A DNA stretch of 64,000 nucleotides, taken from positions 372,001 to 436,000 of the forward strand of contig JADFUC010001373.1 of the NCBI GenBank assembly GCA_019722365.1, in the 5' to 3' direction. Below, in pieces: positions 23,681 to 35,728 of the stretch. Below the pieces are notes generated by a model. It saw only the letters and a program-made list of their open reading frames with translations. It did no database searches and was not told where the DNA came from. The position numbers were made by a program, and so were the translations under genes. Position 1 is the first letter of the stretch, and each line of letters starts with the position of its first letter. The DNA comes from Lithospermum erythrorhizon. Its lineage: Eukaryota > Streptophyta > Magnoliopsida > Boraginales > Boraginaceae.

Positions 23681-24243
23681 TACTTTTGAACATCCGCGCG
23701 TATAATTTTGCACAACTTTAATTTTGCATAACTTTTGTGGTTTTATATGTTTTATCTATATGTTTTATACATATGAATGTTCATTTTCCTCTTCCCTTGT
23801 TTGTGCATGAATGTTCGTTTTCTCCTTACATATGAATGTTCATTTTCCTCCTTGTTTGTGCATGAATGTTTATTTTCGCTTTTATTTTTGCCTTACACAT
23901 GTCTTGCCCCCTATGTTAATGGGCACTTATACCCAATCATAGAGATTATTAACATATGTTTTACTCCTTTCTACCTTACTTTATTTTAGCAAGGTTTGAT
24001 ACATCCACTTATTATGGCAGATGTTTACGTAGTTTCAATGACCAACGAATGATCAGTTCGTTTTGGGTCAGTGACTCGATGGAGTCATGTTTATGGGATT
24101 GCATGCCAGCTATGCATTGTAGCATTTCCTCATAATTATATACATAACACGAATAAAGAGGAAATACCAATTTTATTAATAATCCGATCCTTTCAAAAGG
24201 ATGGTTTCATGCCATACCGCGGCTTCAATCCCATATTGGGCGG
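23681..24243. other. Noncoding part of the gypsy element between integrase and the antisense ORF
   Basis: AT-rich. It contains two or three copies of a short repeat, CATATGAATGTTCATTTTCCTC / TTTGTGCATGAATGTTCGTTTTC, between 23768 and 23877. The open frame at 23777-23989 is this repeat and is unlikely to be a protein gene. Confidence 0.5.
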
Positions 24244-25135
24244 TTACACATAGTATTTGCACAATCTAGAAGCATGCCAGGTTCGTGCTATGGGTTTGCC
24301 ATCCAAATCTTCTAGTTCTAGTTCATAAGTTCCTGGACCTAGGGTCCGCCTAATGTGGTAAGGTCCCACCCATTTTAGGCTAAGCTTGTGTTGCTCCTTT
24401 GGATGACTCACAGAAAACACAATACTAAATCTCCCACTAAGAATAGGCGATTCTTCGCTCGTCGGTTATAGGTATGTGCTAAGAGTTTTTTGTATTTGAG
24501 TATCTTAAACAAGGCCTAGTCTCTGAGCTCATCTGTGAAATTGAGGGCCTCAATCAACGGCTGATCGTTTCTTTCTTCATCAAACCCTACCTGTCTGTAT
24601 GTTGAAATCCCCACTTGCGCGAGTAATACCGTTTCAGTTCCATAGACGAAGCTGAAAGGAGCTTCTCCAATGGCTTGATTTGGGGTAGAGCGAAGTGACC
24701 ATAACATTGTGGGTAACTTTTCTACCCAGTTTCCCCCGTTTTTGCCATTTTGGAGAAGATTCTTTTTATTTCTTTAAAAATAAGGTGATTGACAACCTCA
24801 ACCTTTCCGTTGGATTGAGGATAATATACTGGAGCAAATCTATGTTCAATCCCAAACTTTTCACAAAAATCCTCTACAATTTGTCCCTCAAACTTTGGTC
24901 CATTGTCTGAGACTAATATCTTGGGTATTCCAAACAGGGTTAGAAAGTTTTTCCACAGAAATTGTGTGTCATCCTCCCCTCTAGTCTTTTTTAGAGGAAC
25001 CACCTCTACCCACTTATTGAAATATTCCACTGCAACAATTGTGAACTCGACTCCTCCTTTTGCTTTAGGCAGTTCCTACCAAGTCGATTCCCCACATGGC
25101 GAAGGGAATGGGGCTTACTACGGGTGTTAAGGTAC
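24244..25135 (-). pseudogene. Gypsy integrase (core and C-terminal domain), pseudogene
   Basis: Integrase would insert the element's cDNA into the genome. From right to left on the minus strand: a SPIPFAMWGIDLVG start containing the first catalytic aspartate; VEYFNKWVEVVPL; then ILVSDNGPKFEG with the second aspartate; YYPQSNGKVEVVN with the catalytic glutamate; a later VLWSLRSTPNQAIGEAPFS-like segment (24516-24707); and a C-terminal domain with WVGPYHIRRTLGPGTYELE and IARTWHASRLCKYYV before a stop at 24244-24246. The longest uninterrupted piece is 24722-25030. The zinc-binding HHCC N-terminus is missing. At least two frameshifts separate the pieces. Confidence 0.85.
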
Positions 25136-25442
25136 AAGCAGGTTGCTAGATCCCCAGGAATTCGTTTATGTTCTTCACGCAACATTGTTCCTATTCGAAA
25201 AGTCTTATCCGCCTTTCCATGTGCAAAAGAAATATCCTCCACCTCCTCATGTGGTACGCCCTTCTTTTCGCTTTCCTTCTCTTTCAGCGAGTTGTCTCCT
25301 TTTTCCTCATTTCATATAGTATTCACCTCCATGTGATTTTCTCTACTTCGTTTTCTTCCTTGTTCGCTTTTACCCTTATTCAGCGGAGGGACTAAAGTTT
25401 GATAACGCACCCGCGCCTTCTTTTGATCGCTATATGTTTCTC

Positions 25443-27695
25443 CTATGCCCCCGGAGTAGGGAATTTCATCTTGAGGTGAACAGTGGATAGAATAACATAT
25501 AAAGCGGTTAGGATTGGGTGCCCAATCAGACTATTGTAGGACGAGTCCTCCAAATTCACTACTGTGAATTGTGCTTCGATTGTGGATATCCTAGTCCCGC
25601 TACCTACTGAAAAGTCTAATGTAACTTCGCCCACTGCTTCGATCGTATGACCTGTGAAACCCGTCAATGGTGTGTGAAGCGGTTTTATTGGACTTTGTGG
25701 TATCCGTAACTTGTCAAATGTGTTTAAATATAGCACATCCACGGAACTGCCTGTATCCACCAGCATCCGCTCCACTGTGAAATTTGCTATTACAGGGGCG
25801 ATTACCACTCGGTCATCATGAGGTAGTTCAATACTCACCAATTCCTTATGCGAAAAACGTATCGCTTCATCCTCCCTTAATGTTGTTTTCGCAATGGAAT
25901 AAACCTCTCTACGAGCATACATTTTTCTAGAATTCAGGGAATCTCCTCCTCTCGCTCTGCCCCCTACTATTGCATCAATGCGCCCAGTTATTGGGGGTGT
26001 TTCTTGCGTTTCATTCTTAATCCGTGGACGGTTATCCCTTTGGGGACTTTGGCGGTTCCCGTTGGTCCCCCCCCTGTCCTCAAATTCCTTTAGGTATCCG
26101 CGTTTAATTAACTTCTTAATCTCCGAGTTGAGGATTCGACATTCATTAGTGTCATGTCCATGCTCTCTGTGGTATTCACAATAGCGGTTTTTATCGCGCC
26201 TGGCTGGTTCACTTCTCATCCGCACTAGCTTTGGCAGCAAGTTCTTGTAATCTATTTGGGAGAAAACTTCCACTACTGATACCCTTAATGGTATTAACTA
26301 CTCAGAAGGCGCTATTTGTGTGCAACAAACTAACCCCTTTTACGGTTGGGAATCACATTTTCGCCTCTTAAAGGACTGCCTCCTATCTTGCTGAATTCTT
26401 TCCCAAACAGGCTATTTTCTGGGCGACTTGGACCGTGTTCGTTTGTGAGTAAGGACGTCTGTTAGGTTTTTCGCTTAGTTTATTTGGTTTTCAGTTCTTC
26501 TAGTTCAACATATTGTTTATCCTTGCTGTCAACTTATCCTTAGTCAATGGCGTTTCCAATGCAAGTGTCTTTTTCAGTTTCCCATATCTTAGCCCTCTGT
26601 AGAAGGTCATATAAGCTACTTTGTTATTGACTTCAAGGATGGTCAATAAGATATCAATGTACCATTTTTGGTAGCTTTTTAGGGATTCAGTTGGCCCTTG
26701 TTCAATGTCCACCAGTGCTCTTTCATCTTGATACGCTTGTATGGTGAATCCATACTTAGCGATGAAGGCATCCGTTGTTTGTTGGTATGTATCTATGGAC
26801 TAAAGCGGTAATGCCATATACCAGTCTAAGGCTTTATCACTTAAGCTATCGGAGAACGCTTTTGCCTATATGTTTGGATTAGTTGATGTGATTGTCATCT
26901 TTGCAAGAAACCCTTGTAAATGTTTAATAGGGTCACCACTTCCGCCAAACTGAGTAAACTGGGGTAACATAAACCCTTTGGACAATGGTACTACATCCAA
27001 CCTATCTGTGAAAAATATTTTTGTTTTACATTCCCTTCTTGATGCGGCTGTGGGAATAAGTTCCTTAATTATTTCCTTCCTATCTTGAAGTTCCTCTAGG
27101 AGCTTCTGTATAGCATCATCGCTTTGAGTTGCAGGTAGCCCAATGGGTAATGCGGGCGCCGTAGGGCGTCTCTCATGCGGATAATTCTGAGGACGTGGTG
27201 TGTCGCTACTCTCAGACACTGCCCTGTCCTTTGAGTAATGGGTGTAGCGAGAAGACTGGATTGTCTTTTCCCTTTCGCGTTCCCACCTCTCATTAGCCCT
27301 TCTCAGTATCTTAGCTTCGATATCCGATAGATATTGTCGACTATTTTGTTCATCGGGCGAGTTATTTAGTGAGCGAATGCGTGTTTCATTATTGTTTTGC
27401 ACATTGTTTCCAGATATGCTTTTATTATTCAGATATATTTTTTCAATCCGTACAGACGGCGCGACTTGATAATTGTAATCTGCTAGGTTATCACAATATT
27501 CAACATGACTCTCGATTACGGGACTCTTGGTTACAATTGGACTTTCAACTATATGAGTTAGTCTTGTGGAAATGGTCCTTTTGGGTACAGCTGGAGAGAA
27601 CCGCTGCCTCTTACATCTGCTGGATGGTACAGGAGTTGTATAGGTCGGCAAGTCTCGCAAGTCCTCAACTTGATCCGCCCTAGCACCTAAAAGTA
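25443..27695 (-). pseudogene. Gypsy gag-protease, pseudogene
   Basis: Gag forms the retrotransposon particle and the protease matures the polyprotein. The frames, read right to left, are 27660-26866 (N-terminal gag, with a segment of repeated arginine/glutamate and a PIKHLQGF element), 26712-26500 (gag core, GPTESLKSYQKWY..L, like the family's RQ..ESLR.Y..RF), and 26273-25443 (276 codons). The last has a CX2HX4HX4C finger at residues 32-45 (CEYHREHGHDTNEC) and the protease motif LVDTGSSVDVLY at residues 171-182. The active-site aspartate is D173. The gene starts immediately next to the LTR with little leader. Frame breaks near 26275-26500 and 26712-26866 inactivate it. Confidence 0.85.
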
Positions 27696-27963
27696 TGACC
27701 GCGTAGAGCGATCACAAATACTCCGATGATCAAGTTAGTATGTGTATTTAGAAAATGTACTATGAAATAGAAAATTGCATTTAAGAACTAAATGTACTGT
27801 AACTGACATATTTATAGGCAAGTATAAGGGATACATGGTAGCGACTCTCTCTTTGATTGTGACACTTGTCACCATCTGGGTAGCCATTTCCTCATGGAGG
27901 CCTTATCCATTTATCAGCCCAGGATCTTGGGCCTCAACCCAAAATTCCTATGTATATATGTCA
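27696..27963 (-). repeat. 5' LTR of the gypsy element
   Basis: 268 bp. The minus strand starts TGACATATATACATAGG and ends TCA at 27696-27698. The TATA box is CTATAAATAT on the minus strand (about 27810-27819). The sequence just inside (complement of about 27670-27692, TTAGGTGCTAGGGCGG) sits where a primer binding site is expected, but I could not match it to a tRNA with certainty. Confidence 0.8.
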
Positions 27964-28001
27964 CCCACGTCACAAAGATACCATGTAGAAATACACAAAT
28001 A

Positions 28002-29248
28002 GGGCCTGGGTTGTTGATCGAAGGATCTTCAAACTCTTCGTTTTGATGATAACAAATTACGACAACATTTCAAGTGCGATCGAGACACATTTCAAGCCAT
28101 CCATTGAAGATCTAGCTTTCGAAGAATTAGTCTTAGCGAGTTAGGATCTTTGTAAGAAATTTTTATCTATCTATGTTCGAGAATAATTAAGAGTGGATTC
28201 TAATAAAGTTAAATTAATTGTTGAATTGGTAGATAGTTCGTTTTTGAGTTTGATTATCAGTTAAAATGATTTTAATTTCAAGTGATATGACTTTATGTCA
28301 TAAAATGATTGAATTTAAAATGGGGTTAATTGAAAATCAAACTTATAAAACGAAATCTCATTTTTACTAAAAATCCTGCTTTCGGGATTTGAGTAGAGAC
28401 TTGAAGCAAGTCCCGATCAAAGTCCTAAGCCCTCGTCATTTTTGGTGTGGGTTATCGGGACTTAGTCGGGATTTCACCAAGTCCCGATGGAAGTCCCGAC
28501 TACGGGCTTCAACTAGCCGTTAGGGTTATTCGGGACTTGGTGAAGTCTCGAACCAAGTTCCAATTACTCGTTTTTTAGAACTTATAAAAGCCAATTCAAA
28601 GCAACTTTTAACCTAACTTTCACCACTTTTTTTGCACGATTTTCAAGCTTCATTTTGAGAACTTTCTAAAGCAAAAAAGGCACTCTAGATTATTTCACAA
28701 ATTAGATCGATAGGATTTCATATTGTTTTGTTCATTCGATTATTGATCAAGTTTCATTGAAATCTTGGGTAAGATCTTGGGTTCTTAATTGGAGAGATTA
28801 ACTGTATTGAAATCCTAAAGGGGCGGTTTAGGTTTCTAGCATAGGATTGCTAGAAGTTGTGTAACCATTTGTCTTGGAGTTGCATGCTTGTACGAACTCG
28901 GAGTTAGCTCCATTTTCATAGTTGTGATTGTTCCCAAATTCCGAGTTTGGAAAGCCGACGGTCGAGCACTTAGGAAAACCGAAACTCGTTAAAATCGTTG
29001 TGTTATTTCTTTGCATTGTCTTTCATTTTATTTACTTTATTTTGTTATATATATTGTTGTCTGTTTATTTATTCCGCTTTAGTCAATATAAATAATTGTT
29101 CTAATTTATTGTTTCTTAATTGCGTGGGATAGTATTATAATTAGTTGGAATTTAAATTTGATAAAATTTATAATTCAATCTTAAAATTTGAAAAATCCAA
29201 AATGTAAAATTATAATCCTTATTGCTTTGCCCTCCCCCCTACAGGGCC
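28002..29248 (+). mobile_element. Solo LTR of a SIRE-like copia element, with target-site duplication
   Basis: A 1237-bp unit (28007-29243) runs from TGGGTTGTTGATCGAAGG to CCCTCCCCCCTACA and is bounded by identical 5-bp GGGCC duplications at 28002-28006 and 29244-29248. It contains a TATA box TTATAAAAG at 28582-28590 and has no internal coding region or second LTR next to it. The length, the GTTGATCGAAGGATC.TC start and the C-rich tail following TAAAATTATAATCCTTATTG fit SIRE/Maximus LTRs. Solo LTRs arise by recombination between the two LTRs of one element. Confidence 0.8.
28408..28538. promoter_or_regulatory. Cluster of AAGTCCCGAT motifs upstream of the LTR TATA box
   Basis: AAGTCCCGAT occurs at 28408-28417 and 28479-28488, with AAGTCCCGA at 28491-28499. 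The exact complement ATCGGGACTT is at 28454-28463, and TTCGGGACTT at 28529-28538. The pair 28454/28479 is a perfect 10-bp inverted repeat. The position 45-175 bases before the TATA box suggests U3 protein-binding sites or a hairpin. That role is inferred. Confidence 0.55.
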
Positions 29249-30335
29249 AGTAATTAAAATCAACATAGTTAGAGGAGATAAAAGCAACGCCATAAGCCCA
29301 AATAGGCACAATCCAAAAACCAATTGGTATTAAGTGGAGTAAATTTCGTTCTGACTTTATATAATGTGGGTCTTTCTGCTTATTTTCATGTGGGGCTATT
29401 TCAGCATGTGAACTCTTGTGTTTATTATGAACAATCTCTCGTCTTTACGTGGGCCAGGGGCCGTTAACTTGAAGTGTAAAAGTGGATGAAAATAGAGATT
29501 AATAGCGAGGCGATCAATTATGTTTACAAGATGTTTGCGATCGATCATATGTTTTGAAGCCCGTCTCAGTCGATCAGCACATCTTAAAAAAAATTTCTAG
29601 TCGATCACCCGTTTAATTAATTGAAAAGACAAAAATTCCCTTACTGAAAAGTCACATGTTCCTGATGTGACATACTTATGATGTGATAAGCCGGACAGCG
29701 TCGATGATCGGCTGGAGACTTTTCAAAACGGGTAATTGACAAAATGCAGTTTGAAGCAAATGTGATCGAATAAAACTTATTCATAAAAATGTGGTCATTT
29801 ATTTCATATTGGAAATAGATGATTGTCCCTTTATCATTAACCCTAAAAAGTAATAGTTATTTATGTTATAAGTGAAAATTAGGTTTAAATTCGAGTGCGT
29901 AGACAATAAAAAAAGTTAGAGTCTTTAGCAGCTGAAATCTGAGGGGTGCACAGACAAAAAAATAGTTCGAAATACTTGTAAAAAATTAACTCATAATTTA
30001 GAGGGATCTCGGCCAAAAAGCCTATTTTGTATTTCATGCTCTTAACTAACATAGTTTCCATTCATCCAAATTCAAGCTTGACGTTAGAAAAAAGTATAAT
30101 ATAATGATTTTGTATTTTATTTCACATATATTTTTGGTAACCATTTTTCTATAAAATTTATTAGATCCCTCAGTTAATTATGTTCTATCTATGCCATGCA
30201 CAAGATGATTTATATTATGATGTGATCTACATCAAAAAAACATATAGAGCCAGAGTTATATACATAGAAGACAGTATTCATGTTACATCTTCCCTATTAT
30301 TTAACCAACTAAGACTTTAAGTATTATTAATGAAG
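29249..30335. other. Intergenic DNA
   Basis: AT-rich and without a recognisable gene. A GATCGATCATATGTTTTGAAG / CAGTCGATCAGCAC / TAGTCGATCACCCG cluster lies at 29510-29610. No element ends were identified. Confidence 0.4.
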
Positions 30336-31935
30336 TGTTAATTTTATTAATTATTTTAATTAAATTTCAATTTATTTAGAAATTAATTAAAACCAAATTA
30401 AATATAAATGTCGCATAATTACATGTCTTGATTAGAGTTTTAGGTGAACCTTCAATTAAATCGAACAAGTGGATAATTAAGTTTAGATATTTATACGAAA
30501 TTAATTACTGGGTAAAATTATGGTTTATCCACAGGTACATACCCTCTTATGATGACGTGACATTAAAATAGGGTTCCCAAAATTTAGAAATTAAAATAAT
30601 AAATTAGGAAAAATCGAATAAATAAGATTTCACTTGAATGACAGACAAAATAACTTGTTGATAAAAAAAAAAGGTAAACTATTTGGGTAAATTTATTCTG
30701 AAAATCGAAAGACAGCAGCAATTGTGAGATCCAAAGGAGGCGAAATTTATTATTAAAATATTATTTTAATATTAAATCAAATTACATCTTTGCATTAATA
30801 ATTTTTAAATAATCAGCTTGTTGAGATCGTAATTAAACTTGAAAATGGTTATTACGTCGAAGTCAGCGCAAATATCACTTAAGCTAAACCAATTGAAACA
30901 CACATACACCATTAAAAAAATACAATAATCTCTTGAGAAGAATTTGGCATGGAAAACAGCTCTGAAGATATTTATAAGCGAGATAACCTCACGAAATTTG
31001 ATTAACAAGGTGAAAACCACAACAAACCACCAAAAATATAGAAATCTTATAAAACCAAAATAGGTACCTAAATTGAAAAACGGAGAACACAAAAATATCA
31101 AAAATATTCAACTTCATCATCAAAATAGGCATCTAATATCAGGAATTAGGTTGAATTATTGCCTGTACTTGATAATTCAGGGATTAACATCCACAAAATC
31201 GTGAGAATAAATCGGTCGGATCTCGCTTAGCGTGAAATAACTCTGAAGATTAAGCGCGAGAATGTAGTAATCGGATATGATATAAGGCTGCATGGCACTG
31301 TCTATACGTCGGGAAACACGGGAGTAGGCAAGGCATGCATGACGAGGTAATCCTCATATCGCCTGAGGATATCACATGAAGATTAGGGTAAGTTCTTAGC
31401 TGGCCTTTCAGGCTGATCAGGATGTGCGGGATCGAGGCTGCTTAGGGCACTAGAGCTAGAGACATATATCAGCGTCGAGTCTAAATCCCAAGTGAGTCGA
31501 AAAGGCCAAAAGGCAAATCCCATCTGTGGCCATCTTACAGGAGTAATTCTTCTGGCTTCGACTCGGACCAAATACAAGTCAAATGCGAGTCACCGAGGCT
31601 AAGCTTTCTATCGGAGTCAGAGATCGGCAGCAGTCAGGACTACTGTTAATCCAGCGTTCAAATCCGGTTGGGATCCTGCGCGCGGGTCAGGCTCGCGTCA
31701 GAACGTCGAATCCAAGCATCGATCAGAATTTCCGAAGATCGGCGCTGGCAGCGGTCGGCTCGCGTCAGCATTCAGTAAAATGCTGAGTCGGTAGATATCC
31801 GCATGCTGATGCAATTACGTATCCAGCCCCGAATTCAAATTTGAGTCAATCAAAATCAAAGCCCATACCAAATCAAGCATATAAAAGCGATTCTGCGTCG
31901 GGTTTTAGAGATCAATGGGTGAAAGTGGTGATAGT
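30336..31935 (+). repeat. Probable isolated LTR remnant, related to the 51141-63091 element
   Basis: The start TGTTAATTTTATTAATTATTTTAATTAAATT resembles the left LTR at 51141. The middle (30990-31135) shares the unusual words ACCACCAAAAATATA.AAATCTT, AAACCAAAATAGGTACCTAAATTG, ACGGAG and CAACTTCATCATCAAAATAGGCATCTAATAT with 51885-52160 and 62095-62310. The tail (31900 on) is AT-rich like an LTR end. No internal domain adjoins it, so it is probably a solo LTR or fragment. The GC-rich segment 31200-31800 (AGTCGAAAAGGCC, GGCTCGCGTCAG twice) has no match in the other copies that I could see. Confidence 0.45.
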
Positions 31936-34900
31936 TTGATAATCTTTTTATCTTTAAATAGAATTTATAAAGAGGTTTTATTGTATTCGTATATATTATA
32001 AATAATGTCTGTAGGCATTACAATTATATATCTTCATGCAAAGTAAACAGTTCTTGTCATTAACATGCCCATATCGTGGCTCCTATTTCTTTATTTCCGT
32101 AAATTTCTTGTACAACATTTATTAAATATAATGTGTACTGGTTATTTGCCCTTTGGACCATATATATAATGACCTTTAGACAACTTCGTCATTAATTTTT
32201 TTGCTTTCGGCTGAAGATTTTGTCAGGGAGAGGAATGATAAATGTTACTTTCATGTCTATTGCGCCTGCATTCGTATTTGATAATCTAATATTCTAATCT
32301 AACTACCTCATTTTTCACCTCTTGCCTTTTAGACTAACTTGGTGTTTGTTAAAGCTAGATTAAATATTTAACACAATTAATTGATATTTAATTTATTAAA
32401 GCTGTTGTTAATGAATTATTTTAAATACTTAATAAATTAAATATTTATCAAATTAACATAAAATTAAGTTAAATTCTGCTTTATTTTTTATATAATAATT
32501 ATGCAGTCTCATACTTTACCACGATTAACAAAGAAAAGCAATTTCTTCTCGCTTTCTTGCTTACGATATCTTGCGTCTCGATTGCTTCACTTTGAGATTA
32601 ATAATTTTTATCACTTTCTCTATTCAAAGATTTATAATCTTTCGAATGTGTTATTTTTTGATTTAGTGCTTTCCTTATTTTTATTGATGTATTGTATTGT
32701 TAATATGAAGAGTCGATTATTTTTGTCGTTGTTTGTTAATTCTTTGTAATTTTCAATTTAATTTTTTGTATTTTATTCGATGGTATGCTTTGTATTGTTA
32801 TCTTCGAGATTTGTTATCATGATTAGCCCAGAGAGCGAAGTGGTTGAACTTTAAATGTTTTTTGGTGAGGCACCGAGGATGTCTCTACAGATTATGGGTT
32901 GAATAGGAACAAATGGTTATTTTCTTATTAATTGAAATATTTGTTGGCTATTATCCAATTTTAGTATGTATCTTGAACATTGATTTTTTTTATAAATTTT
33001 AAATATTTATTTAATGATGTTTGAATTTATTTAAATTTAACTCTTGTTTATTAGATTATTATATTTATACTACTATTTATAATCTAATTAATATTTATTA
33101 TTTAATTATGTATAATATTATTTATTTAATATATGATTCATATAAGTAAATAAGATGGTAAGGCAAAGTTAATGAAATAGCTGATTTAAATGCTTTTCTT
33201 TAGTATTCTTTAAATATTTTTCGTTATTGATTCGGTCATATTGATTCCAAATAGAACTAGTTTCAATATAATTCGGTTTTTAAGACTTAAATTTTAGTTT
33301 TCAATTTAGCAACTTCCTAGCTTCTGATGGAGTGTCTTAAAAACCTCTACCGTTAAAACCATTGTGGAGTTGTTCAAAACTAGATATTTATTTGATAATA
33401 GTCAAAATCCTCACAACTTCATATCAAATAAATATGAGAAAAACTATTTTAAGCGTAGTCTTTGAGGAAGTTTAATTAGGGACAAAATAGTCGTTTGTTG
33501 TTTTAAATAGAAAAATGGGTTCGAGAACGTCACATTAAAAGAGCTGATAGTTTGAGGATCTAGCCCAAAAATTAATTAATAGTTGAAGGAACAACCGATT
33601 AATTAACCTTCTTTATTTTGTTGGTCATTTTTAATATTGATTCAAGTTGCATTAAAATTCTCAAAATTCATAAATCAATGACAATAGAATTTGAAAACAT
33701 TAATTACATTTGAGTACGTATTTTTTTTTTAATTAGTAATGAATTTTTTTTGGAAAAATCATATTTATAAATTGAATAGGATATAATTTTCTTAGAAAAT
33801 TTGAACTATGACCTTTTTTAAAGAAGATCTAAATATGATATAATTTTCTTAGATAATTTGAATGTGAGGATTTGAGAACATGTTGGGCAGCAAATGCACA
33901 ACTTTTACATATGACGGTGTCTTTAAAGTTAATTTTAATATATCTACTCAAAACGGAGACTAATTAAATTGATGGGTAAAATATGATCACGCTATCATGT
34001 GCCGGCCATCTTAGCTGCTGCCGACAGGCTCATCCTCCAAAGGTGAACTATTGGCATCCACTAAATACTCTGTATAAGATACGTTGACTTCTATTTTAAT
34101 TATCCTAGCTAATATTTTATGATAAACGAGTAAAAGTCAACTAAATTTTAATAATTTTGTAAAAGTATTTTTAATACTCCGTAGTATACTAGATTCAATG
34201 GGATTGCTGAATTTTAAGGATCAAATAATTCATTTCTTCCAAAACAAAACATACATTAAAATTCGTTTTCGAATTAATTGTTTTTTGAAACTTTTAAACT
34301 GATTTTAATTTTTAAGTACTTTTTTATATAAATTATGAAAAATTACTGTGAAATAATATTATGAAAATATTTTTAAAAAAGAATCCATTGATATCAATTT
34401 TATATTTTTTAGTTAATGAATAAAAAGTAAGTTGTTGTCAAAAAAGCATAATAAAATCTTTCAACGTCGATTAATTTGGAAATGGGAAATATTAGAATCC
34501 ATACTAAAACTGGTCTAGAATTATCTATTGTTATATACCAGAACATATTATAATTTATCATAATTATTTGATTTATTGCATTTCAATCATGTTATTAAAA
34601 TTATTTTTCAATCTTCCTTCACTACTAGGATTGGGGCATTTGCGACCGATGCATGTGAGGAACTATAGGCTTGAGGCCTTGACCATTTGAGTAGCATAAC
34701 CGCGGTCGTTCTTTCTGTTCTCTATTATACGGAGTAATGGGTTTGTAAGCAGGCACCAGTGGTTAAAGATTGTGTTGATTCAAATCTTGATTCAATTTAG
34801 TACAAATTGAACGAGTAAATATGAATTTTAAATTAAATTCGAGGTTCTTTATATTCTTCTAGGTTTTAAATTAATTCTGCAAGGTGATTAGATTGTAGTA

Positions 34901-35174
34901 GCAAGGTTCTACTTTGGGCGCAGTGGTCAAGTGAGCACAAGGTTTACAGTAATGATCAGGAGTTACATTTGAGGGATGGTGTAAAATACTCAGTCCACAT
35001 CGAATGATTACTAAAGTATAAACTAATAAGTAAAATTTTGAGTCACTTATATCACCAACTAACTTTAGAATGACATTTCAAGAATTTTTAACATTCCTAT
35101 AGAATAAATAGTACTCCATTTGTTGACATTATAAATCCTCACTAATGATTTATGTGCCGTGAAGTGTTACAATT
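31936..35174. other. Long AT-rich intergenic region
   Basis: No gene recognised. Short open frames such as 32501-32749 are phenylalanine- and leucine-rich products of AT composition. An imperfect direct repeat lies at 33777-33860 (ATAGGATATAATTTTCTTAGAAAATTTGAA / AATATGATATAATTTTCTTAGATAATTTGAA, about 58 bases apart). Fragments with the ACTCCGTA / TACGGAGTA words of a widespread plant MITE end occur near 34177-34185 and 34729-34737. Confidence 0.45.
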
Positions 35175-35728
35175 TGATGTGATTAAAAGAAACTGTCTGT
35201 CAGCGGCGCAAAATGATGACCGCTGACGAAGTAAATTAAAATAAATATGATTTATCACGGGGTTCATTTTATAAATCAAGCAGGAAGATTGTTCTGATTC
35301 TGTCAATTTAGAGGCAGCTCGATTGGTAATACTTTTTATAACTTAGTATTACCGATTACAAAACCCTCATGATATTATTGATGGCTTGATTCAACAATAC
35401 CAGAAGTTGTTTTGGATGTTTATTTTTGTGATATCGAACCTATAAAGCAGCGTATTTATAAGCAAACTTCTAGCTAACCCAGAATTGAAATAAAGGTAAT
35501 AAAAGTCACGAAACCGCACCAGTTACGTCGCGTCTGGATTCGGCCGAGACCCCGTCGAGGCGAAGTCTCAGGTGAGCCTCAAACTTGACTCTCGAAGGGA
35601 ATCTCGAGCGAGGTCCAAGCAGAATGCCTAACTTACGTTGCATGGGACCCAGCCGGGGCCTCGGGGTCTCGATGCCCTGCCGATCTTGGCGATTTTCGCA
35701 GTACGAAAAATCTTTCTTGGCCTTGACA
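35175..35728 (-). repeat. 3' LTR of the minus-strand copia element
   Basis: Directly repeated with 39515-40066: CCAGAAGTTGTTTT.GAATGTTTATTTT, CGAGACCCCGTCGAGGC, TCTTTCTTGGCCT. A TATA box is seen on the minus strand as CTTATAAATACG (about 35450-35461). The LTR ends at TTGACA, next to the polypurine tract. Confidence 0.85.

Larger units (their letters stand above)
20240..27963 (-). mobile_element. Tat-like Ty3/gypsy element, RT deleted, minus strand
   Basis: Read right to left: 5' LTR (27696-27963), gag with zinc finger and aspartic protease (27695-25443), a junction with RT and RNase H missing (about 25130), integrase core and C-terminus (25130-24244), a noncoding stretch, a degenerate ORF on the opposite strand (about 23680-20590), polypurine tract (20539-20548) and 3' LTR (20538-20240). 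Protease and integrase similarity and the CX2HX4HX4C finger fit plant Ty3/gypsy. The opposite-strand ORF downstream of pol is the known arrangement of some Tat-lineage elements. That lineage call is an inference from layout. Confidence 0.75.

Noticed and set aside
27369..27683. 104-codon plus-strand frame at the gypsy 5' end
   Set aside because: It is antisense to gag and has no similarity of its own.
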